Source of the DNA: JAFGIT01 sp016929465 [NCBI: Candidatus Coatesbacteria bacterium]
Lineage (GTDB): Bacteria; B130-G9
DNA length: 5,710 nucleotides
Direction: 5' to 3'
Assembly (NCBI GenBank): GCA_016929465.1
Contig: JAFGIT010000316.1
Coordinates: 1-5,710 of the forward strand
Shown here: in pieces, positions 1 to 4,880 of the stretch
How positions within the stretch are numbered: the first letter of the stretch is position 1
Layout: the number at the start of each line of letters is the position of its first letter
Notes under the pieces: generated by a model
Databases searched by the model: none
Seen by the model: the letters and a program-made list of their open reading frames with translations, nothing else
What the model was told of the DNA's origin: nothing
Made by a program: the position numbers and the translations under genes

Positions 1-38
1 CGCCCTCCCGCCAATCGCGAGCGATTGGCGGGAGGGCG
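1..38. repeat. 38-bp near-perfect palindrome (hairpin/cruciform)
   Basis: The arm cgccctcccgccaatcgc (1-18) is exactly mirrored by its reverse complement at 21-38, with only GA between them. As RNA this gives a 17-bp stem with a CGAG tetraloop. It touches the window edge, so it may extend or belong to an upstream element. It could be a bidirectional terminator of an upstream gene, although no T-run follows on the + strand, or a dispersed REP-like palindrome. The sequence alone does not decide between these. Confidence 0.85.
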
Positions 39-109
39 GAAGGTCTGTCTTGCGCTTCCCAGAATCCGTGGGTTTGGCCTTCAGCCTTCACCACACGGCT
101 ACTCAAATG

Positions 110-126
110 ATGCCCCGCTGGGGCAT
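110..126. other. Small GC-rich hairpin, 7-bp stem
   Basis: ATGCCCC (110-116) pairs with GGGGCAT (120-126) around a GCT loop. No T-run follows, so a classical intrinsic terminator is unlikely. The right arm ends in a TTGACT hexamer that resembles a -35 box. The role is unknown. Confidence 0.45.
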
Positions 127-226
127 TGACTGAGCAAAGCAGATTAATTAGATGGATATTTGCTGAAGCCAATGCTGGCCTCAGATTACCTAAAATCTCG
201 TGTCGCAGCCACCGCGTTTCCTTTCC

Positions 227-255
227 TTGACAGATCGCGGCCGTCGGGTAAGACT
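227..255 (+). promoter_or_regulatory. Possible sigma70-type promoter for gene A
   Basis: A perfect -35 consensus TTGACA lies at 227-232. At 16-17 nt spacing the -10 position (249-255) holds only TAAGAC or AAGACT, each about three of six matches. The expected transcription start would leave a leader of roughly 50 nt before gene A. The weak -10 keeps this a candidate. It is offered because it is the only consensus hexamer upstream of the gene pair. Confidence 0.25.
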
Positions 256-311
256 TTTTATGGCTGAGCTGAGGTCGATATCGACCAGAGTGATCAGGAC
301 CAGGACGAAGA

Positions 312-2432
312 ATGGAGCGAGCCGAACCCTTGAAGAGCACATCGATACAGATACTTAGCCTAGCGCTCATCCTTCTCATCCCCATCTCAGCAATCTCTGA
401 GAAAATCTACGTCGATACTCACTGGCGAGGTGGTCCAGAAGGACCGTCAGTTACGCCGGCGGCGGTCAAGATGAGACTTGCCGGCCCGGATGAAATCAGC
501 CCTGACTCCGCTTTCGACCTCTCCCTCGAAGTGATTCCTGAAAGCTCTGAGGGGGGCGCAATTTGGATCAAACCTGGAATGACTGCGCTTGTCATATTTG
601 ACGACGCGAAAGTCTCGATACCCTATCTGCCAGTCCAGGAAGCATTCTATGACGGCGAATTCCATGAGATGCCACTCACCGAATTCTGGAACGCTTCCGA
701 CGTGCATTCGCTCTTGAGAACTGATGAGCTTCTCTATCTCCAAGACTGTTTCGAGCGATTCACTGCGACAGGCTCATTCCTGTGGAGACGTTACACGCGC
801 CCAAATAGCGAGAGCTACAAGAGATATGATGCTGTCCATTTCATTGAGAAATACGACTCGGTGACGCTCCCCTTCGCCGCGACGCCGTCAGGCTCAAACG
901 TCCAGGCGCTGAGATATAAAATCCCCGTCTCGATCAGCGATCTGGACAGCCCAATCTACATCATCTTCACAGAATTCGGGCTCTCGAACGGCGAGTGCAA
1001 CTGGTCCTTTCCCTTCATTGCCGTAGTATTCAATCCGGGAATCCCCATCTCGGGCCGTCCCGAAGCACCAACTTTGACCAAGCCAGAGACTAACCCACAC
1101 AATCCTGACCGACCTGTTAGATTCGAGTGGACCCAGGTTGACGATGTGAGCAGATACACTTTCTGGTGCACCTCGGCCGGATATCAATACATGTATGAGC
1201 TGGGGCAGACGCCATTCTGGGTGATCGACCACCCCTACTGGGCGGATATTCCTAACGGCAGATATTTTTGGTGGGCGACCGCAGAGAATGACAACTCGCA
1301 GAGCGAGCAAAGCGATGTCTGGACTTTTACGAAAGAGGGCAGAGGCGACGAGAATTGCCCGATTCTGCTCGGGCCAGAGCATGGGGTCATCAATCCTGAC
1401 CGGCCATTCGATCTGACCTGGTCCGAGATCCCGGGCTGCAATAGCTATGATCTCAGGTTCCGCTTGCCCGGAACGAATGACCATCAGTATATGACTATCA
1501 GCGGCAACTCGTTCACGGTGGACGAGTCGATGTGGGCGATGCTCCCGGAGGGTGCCGTGTTCTGGCAGGTGAAGCCTTCCGACGCCTCATTTGGCGCGAC
1601 ATACGCCGACGGTCGCTCTTTCATCAAGCATCCGGCGAGCCATTCCAACGAAATGGAGATGGTCCCGATACCGGGCGGGACGTTCGAGATGGGCTCGCCG
1701 GACGACGAGTGGGGGCATCAGTCACAAGAGGGGCCGGTTCATACCGTAACCGTCTCGTCATTCGAGATCTCCAGGACTTCGATTACGAGGAAGCAGTGGC
1801 TCGACGTTATGGGCTGGATCGACTATCCAGACAGGCGCTATCCCGAGCACCAGCCCATCCACTCGATCACCTGGTTCGACGCCGTCTCATTCTGCAATAT
1901 GCTCTCACAGGCCCACGGCCTTGAGGAGTGCTACACGCTGTCAGATATCGAGTACGACTCTTATTCTGGGCTACATATCACCTGGGCGGAGGTGACCTGC
2001 GAATGGGAGGCAGATGGATACCGCCTTCCGACGAACGCGGAATGGGAATACGCATGCCGCGCGGGGACCACCACCCGCTTCTATATCGGCGATTCGGTCT
2101 TCGATATGGACAGGGCGGGCTGGTACCTCTGCAATTCTGGAATGGAAATGCACCCTGTCGGCGAATGTGAGCCGAACGCCTACGACCTCTATGATATGCT
2201 CGGCAACACTTGGGAATGGGTCTGGGACTGGATGAAATTCGGATATTACGCGGAGAGCCCGTCCGTCGATCCACATGGCCCCGAGACAGGGCTCTACAGC
2301 GACTACAACAAAGTGATGAGGGGCGGCGTCTTTCTCAGGAGAGCCAGAAACTGCCGCTCTGCGAGCAGATGGTGGAAACGTGCCTCATTGAGATACACCA
2401 ACTCGTTCAGAGTAGTGAGGGCAACACGATGA
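312..2432 (+). CDS. Secreted protein with Fn3-like repeats and C-terminal FGE-sulfatase (SUMF1) domain, paralog A
   Basis: Seen: a 706-aa ORF. Residues ~7-29 form a signal peptide with a hydrophobic core (ILSLALILLIP) and likely cleavage after Ser29, because the mature N-terminus then aligns with that of paralog B. Residues ~30-250 are an unrecognised module. Residues 251-345 and 349-440 are Fn3-like beta-sandwich repeats, each with an NPDRP motif (264-268, 361-365). Residues 446-706 are an FGE-sulfatase domain: VPIPGGTFEMGS entry motif, AEWEYACRAGTTTR, EPNAYDLYD, GNTWEW, RGG and NCRSA. Asp628 and Glu635 match a calcium site of FGE. Cys681 matches the second catalytic cysteine of human FGE, but the first is Arg676, so formylglycine synthesis is not expected. 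The GFR end motif is SFR (698-700). The start has AGGA at 302-305, 6 nt upstream. A TTG at 330 (GGAG at 314-317) would give a more typical, basic N-terminus. Role inferred: exported or cell-surface binding protein. No sulfatase or other partner enzyme is nearby; paralog B follows after 46 bp. Confidence 0.9.
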   Translation: MERAEPLKSTSIQILSLALILLIPISAISEKIYVDTHWRGGPEGPSVTPAAVKMRLAGPDEISPDSAFDLSLEVIPESSEGGAIWIKPGMTALVIFDDAKVSIPYLPVQEAFYDGEFHEMPLTEFWNASDVHSLLRTDELLYLQDCFERFTATGSFLWRRYTRPNSESYKRYDAVHFIEKYDSVTLPFAATPSGSNVQALRYKIPVSISDLDSPIYIIFTEFGLSNGECNWSFPFIAVVFNPGIPISGRPEAPTLTKPETNPHNPDRPVRFEWTQVDDVSRYTFWCTSAGYQYMYELGQTPFWVIDHPYWADIPNGRYFWWATAENDNSQSEQSDVWTFTKEGRGDENCPILLGPEHGVINPDRPFDLTWSEIPGCNSYDLRFRLPGTNDHQYMTISGNSFTVDESMWAMLPEGAVFWQVKPSDASFGATYADGRSFIKHPASHSNEMEMVPIPGGTFEMGSPDDEWGHQSQEGPVHTVTVSSFEISRTSITRKQWLDVMGWIDYPDRRYPEHQPIHSITWFDAVSFCNMLSQAHGLEECYTLSDIEYDSYSGLHITWAEVTCEWEADGYRLPTNAEWEYACRAGTTTRFYIGDSVFDMDRAGWYLCNSGMEMHPVGECEPNAYDLYDMLGNTWEWVWDWMKFGYYAESPSVDPHGPETGLYSDYNKVMRGGVFLRRARNCRSASRWWKRASLRYTNSFRVVRATR

Positions 2433-2478
2433 GCACTGCCCAAGGCAGAATTATATATATAGAAAGGATGTAGCATAA
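2433..2478 (+). promoter_or_regulatory. Intergenic spacer with ribosome binding site of gene B
   Basis: The 46-bp gap holds a small hairpin (CTGCC 2436-2440, loop CAA, GGCAG 2444-2448), an AT-only run (2449-2461) and the Shine-Dalgarno AAAGGA (2463-2468) 10 nt before the ATG. The five-pair stem lacks a T-run and is too weak to be a confident terminator. TATATA could serve as a -10, but no good -35 sits at the right distance. Co-transcription with gene A is the simplest reading. Confidence 0.5.
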
Positions 2479-4593
2479 ATGCCAGGAAGATATGCTTTTC
2501 ATACTCTTGTGTTAGTAATCCTGACAGCGTCCGCCCTATGCAGCTTTGTGTCGGCGGATACAGTCTATGTCGAGACAACATGGCGCGCCGCGCCGAATGT
2601 CGCGACAATGGATCCGAGAGAGGTGACGCTCAGGCTAACCGGTCCCGACACTGTCCAGGCGAACGTTCCCTTCGATCTCATCCTCGAGATAAATCCGGAA
2701 GGCTACGAATCCGAGCAGGTCGGGATTGAGCCGGATATGACGGCGACCTTGCTCTATGACGATGCGCTCACATCGGTATCATATCTCCCCATCCAGTATG
2801 CATTCTATCGAGGCGGTTTCAACGAGATGTCGCCGCTCGATTTCTGGGAGGCGGCCGACCACACTTCAAGGCTCAGAATAGATGAGATACTGGCCTTGAG
2901 GACCATGCTCGAAGATTTCAGCCAATCCGGATCCTTCATCTGGAATAGATATACTCACGATATCGAGGACGCTCACAAGCGCTACTATGTGATGAATTTC
3001 ATCAACGATTACGACTTCTTTACACTCCCGACCAGGGAGCCGCCCGACGAACTCCTTCCCTCCGCGATGCGCTACAAGATCCCGCTGAAAATGGCCGACC
3101 GCAGCTCGCCGGTGCGAGTCGTCTTCAGCGAATTCAGCCTTTCGGGCTTTGGCTGCACCTGGACCTTCCCGAAATTGACACTCGTCTTCAATCCCGAGGA
3201 ACCTATCGAGGGCCGGCTCGCAACTCCCGAACTGCAGTCTCCAGCAGATTCGTCGCTCAATCCAGACAGGCCAATTCGCTTCGCCTGGTCCGACGTGGAG
3301 GGCGTCGAGGAATATGGCATTTGGTGCAGCGTAGGCGACACTACAGTTACGATCTATACAGGCCAATCGCCCTTCTTGACGATCGCGCAGTGGTATTGGG
3401 AGAACATGCCCGACGCCACATATTTCTGGTGGGTAACCGCCAAGGGCGGAACCGGGCAGAGCGAACAGAGCGAAATCTGGACTTTTACCAAACGAAGCGA
3501 GAATGACGCGAATGTCCCAGAGCAGCTATCGCCCGAAGATGGGATCATCAATCCCGATACGCCTTTCACCCTCTCGTGGGCGGAATCGCCGGGAGTGCCC
3601 ACATACACAATTCGGTTCACGATGCCTGGCAGTGATGACTTCATGTATTTCGACACCGACGGGACGGAGCTGGTCGTCGATCAGGCTCTCTGGGATGGCC
3701 TTCCCGAAGGCGCGCTGTTCTGGCAGGTAAAGCCGGCAACCGGATACGGCGCGGCCTCGTTCTGCGGACGGCGCTCCTTCATCAAGCGGCCAGTAGACTG
3801 CACGAACGACATCGACATGATAAGCATCCCGGCCGGCACTTTCCAGATGGGCTCCCCGGAGGATGAGTTTGGCCGAGACGCTCCGGAGGGACCCATGCAC
3901 ACCGTGAACATCTCCGCGTTCGAGATGTCTAGCACGCCGATAACGCGGAAGCAGTGGCGGGACACCATGGGCTGGCTCGAAGGAGGCGATGACCCCTGGG
4001 AGACCGACAACCATCCCGTTGACTCGGTCACCTGGTACGATGCGGCCGCGTTCTGCAACAAGCTCTCTGAAATAGAGGGACTGACGAAGTGCTACACGAT
4101 GTCCGACGTCCGATACGATCAGCCCCAGCATCACATCGGATATGCCGAGGTAAGTTGCGACTGGTCTGCGAACGGTTACAGACTCGCCACCGAAGCGGAG
4201 TGGGAATACGCATGCCGGGCAGGCACAACCACGAGATACTACTCCGGAGATTCGGTCTTCGACCTCGACTGCGTCGGATGGTATATGTGCAACTCAGGGC
4301 TTCGGATGCAGCCCGTCGCCGCGAAAGAGCCGAACGCATTCGGCCTATATGATATGCACGGCCAGGATTGGGAGTGGTGCTGGGATTGGCTCTCTTACAA
4401 CTATTATTCGGAAAGCCCGACGCAGGACCCACGGGGCCCCGATACGGGTGACTACGGCGAGTTCAAGAAAATCCACCGCGGCGGAGCACGCCAGCGCCGA
4501 GCCTGGAACTGCCGCTCAGCAAAGCGCTACTCGCACAGTCCCGCCACCAGGGGTAGCTACATCATCTTCAGGATCGCAAGGTCGGGAGGATAG
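2479..4593 (+). CDS. Secreted protein with Fn3-like repeats and C-terminal FGE-sulfatase (SUMF1) domain, paralog B
   Basis: Seen: a 704-aa ORF collinear with paralog A; by eye about half the residues match. Signal peptide at residues 1-26 with a VSA|DT cleavage site; Cys21 is preceded by Leu, so it is not a lipobox. Residues 27-246 are the same unrecognised N-terminal module (YVETTWR start, FNPEEPIEGR end). Residues 247-341 and 346-438 are Fn3-like repeats with NPDRP (261-265) and NPDTP (358-362). Residues 443-704 are the FGE-sulfatase domain: ISIPAGTFQMGS, AEWEYACRAGTTTR, GQDWEW, RGG, NCRSA. Asp625 and Glu632 keep the calcium-site pattern. Cys678 is the family cysteine; the other FGE catalytic cysteine position is Arg673. 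The end motif is IFR instead of GFR. The start is supported by AAAGGA 10 nt upstream and by the signal peptide. Inferred: exported binding or structural protein made together with paralog A; a true FGE is unlikely. The exact function is unknown. Confidence 0.9.
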   Translation: MPGRYAFHTLVLVILTASALCSFVSADTVYVETTWRAAPNVATMDPREVTLRLTGPDTVQANVPFDLILEINPEGYESEQVGIEPDMTATLLYDDALTSVSYLPIQYAFYRGGFNEMSPLDFWEAADHTSRLRIDEILALRTMLEDFSQSGSFIWNRYTHDIEDAHKRYYVMNFINDYDFFTLPTREPPDELLPSAMRYKIPLKMADRSSPVRVVFSEFSLSGFGCTWTFPKLTLVFNPEEPIEGRLATPELQSPADSSLNPDRPIRFAWSDVEGVEEYGIWCSVGDTTVTIYTGQSPFLTIAQWYWENMPDATYFWWVTAKGGTGQSEQSEIWTFTKRSENDANVPEQLSPEDGIINPDTPFTLSWAESPGVPTYTIRFTMPGSDDFMYFDTDGTELVVDQALWDGLPEGALFWQVKPATGYGAASFCGRRSFIKRPVDCTNDIDMISIPAGTFQMGSPEDEFGRDAPEGPMHTVNISAFEMSSTPITRKQWRDTMGWLEGGDDPWETDNHPVDSVTWYDAAAFCNKLSEIEGLTKCYTMSDVRYDQPQHHIGYAEVSCDWSANGYRLATEAEWEYACRAGTTTRYYSGDSVFDLDCVGWYMCNSGLRMQPVAAKEPNAFGLYDMHGQDWEWCWDWLSYNYYSESPTQDPRGPDTGDYGEFKKIHRGGARQRRAWNCRSAKRYSHSPATRGSYIIFRIARSGG

Positions 4594-4632
4594 AATCGGA
4601 CACATCCGAGGGCCGCGCTGGATTCCCAAGCG

Positions 4633-4704
4633 GTCCATACAGTCCATAGGGTCCATACAGTCCATAGGGTCCATCAAGTCCATAGGGTCCATCAAGTCCA
4701 TTAT
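4633..4704. repeat. 9-bp tandem repeat GTCCATNNN, eight units
   Basis: Eight head-to-tail units start with GTCCAT; the last three bases run ACA, AGG, ACA, AGG, CAA, AGG, CAA, TAT. AGG alternates with ACA or CAA, so the array looks built from 18-bp double units, with the final unit decayed. The 9-bp period keeps several frames open on both strands, giving spurious Met-Asp-Xaa or Ser-Ile-Xaa peptides. There is no unique spacer between units, so this is not CRISPR. Confidence 0.95.
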
Positions 4705-4762
4705 CGGCCCGACCACCAGTTGATGTCGCGCGGATCGATCGATTGATCATATTCCCGCCCAC

Positions 4763-4779
4763 CCACCCCCGTCGGGTGG
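4763..4779. other. GC-rich hairpin at the left edge of the insertion sequence
   Basis: CCACCC (4763-4768) pairs with GGGTGG (4774-4779) around CCGTC. It sits directly outside the estimated IS left end. It may be the remnant of a terminator for gene B or a structure favoured as an insertion target. The stem is only six pairs. Confidence 0.35.
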
Positions 4780-4780
4780 T

Positions 4781-4810
4781 GGTCCTGTCCTATCTTTCCT
4801 GTAAAAATAG
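4781..4810 (+). repeat. Candidate left terminal inverted repeat of the IS
   Basis: The stretch ends in TGTAAAAATAG and lies about 70 bp before the transposase start, a normal distance for this family. The call rests on resemblance to family termini and position only, since the partner repeat is beyond the window. Confidence 0.35.
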
Positions 4811-4813
4811 GTG

Positions 4814-4880
4814 GCGCGAGGCCTTGGTTGAATTAGATTCAGCCTTTTCGCTATGCGACTAACAAAAGGAGACCTCGCGC
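4814..4880 (+). promoter_or_regulatory. Inverted repeat in the transposase leader, possible RBS-sequestering structure
   Basis: GCGCGAGG (4814-4821) is perfectly complementary to CCTCGCGC (4873-4880), which ends at the base before the ATG. Pairing would bury the start region and bring CCTT (4822-4825) next to the Shine-Dalgarno AAAGGAG (4865-4871), with which it is complementary. A weak internal promoter (TTGAAT 4828-4833, 18 nt, TATGCG 4852-4857) would start RNA near 4864, downstream of the left arm. Only read-through RNA from outside would then fold. The regulatory role is inferred. Confidence 0.45.

Larger units (their letters stand above)
39..311. other. Upstream non-coding region of gene A
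   Basis: No open frame of credible length with a ribosome binding site is seen on either strand; for example the ATG at 152 meets a stop after four codons. The stretch holds a small GC-rich hairpin (110-126), two -35-like hexamers (TTGACT at 126-131 and TTGACA at 227-232) and the Shine-Dalgarno site of gene A (AGGA at 302-305). It is most simply a leader and promoter region. No tRNA or recognised riboswitch was seen. Confidence 0.5.
4594..4780. other. Non-coding stretch between gene B and the insertion sequence
   Basis: No supported gene. It holds a tiny hairpin just after the stop codon of gene B (TCGGA 4596-4600, loop CACA, TCCGA 4605-4609), the 9-bp minisatellite (4633-4704), three GATC sites in 16 bp (4733, 4737, 4745) including the palindrome ATCGATCGAT at 4734-4743, and a GC-rich hairpin (CCACCC 4763-4768, GGGTGG 4774-4779). 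Either hairpin might end the transcript of gene B, but neither has a clear T-run. Confidence 0.6.

Noticed and set aside
2479-2560. Lipoprotein signal peptide in paralog B around Cys21
   Set aside because: Leu at -1 does not fit a lipobox; VSA at 24-26 is a better signal peptidase I site.
3526-4134. Minus-strand 202-aa ORF (and similar ones such as 894-1484)
   Set aside because: Antisense shadows of the two well-supported domain proteins; no recognisable domain or start signal.
1647-4590. Genuine formylglycine-generating enzymes activating a sulfatase
   Set aside because: One catalytic cysteine position is Arg in both, and no sulfatase gene is in the window.
4594-4612. Intrinsic terminator after gene B
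   Set aside because: The stem is only five pairs (TCGGA/TCCGA) and no T-run follows.
4633-4704. CRISPR array
   Set aside because: Units are 9 bp with no unique spacers and no cas genes.
4516-4716. Minus-strand 66-aa ORF with repeated Met-Asp-Pro and Met-Asp-Leu
   Set aside because: It is only the 9-bp tandem repeat read in an open frame; it has no ribosome binding site and overlaps gene B.
4349-4723. Plus-strand 124-aa ORF with Ser-Ile-Gly-Ser-Ile repeats
   Set aside because: It starts inside gene B in another frame and is kept open by the 9-bp repeat; composition is Arg/Thr/Ser-rich as in shadow frames.
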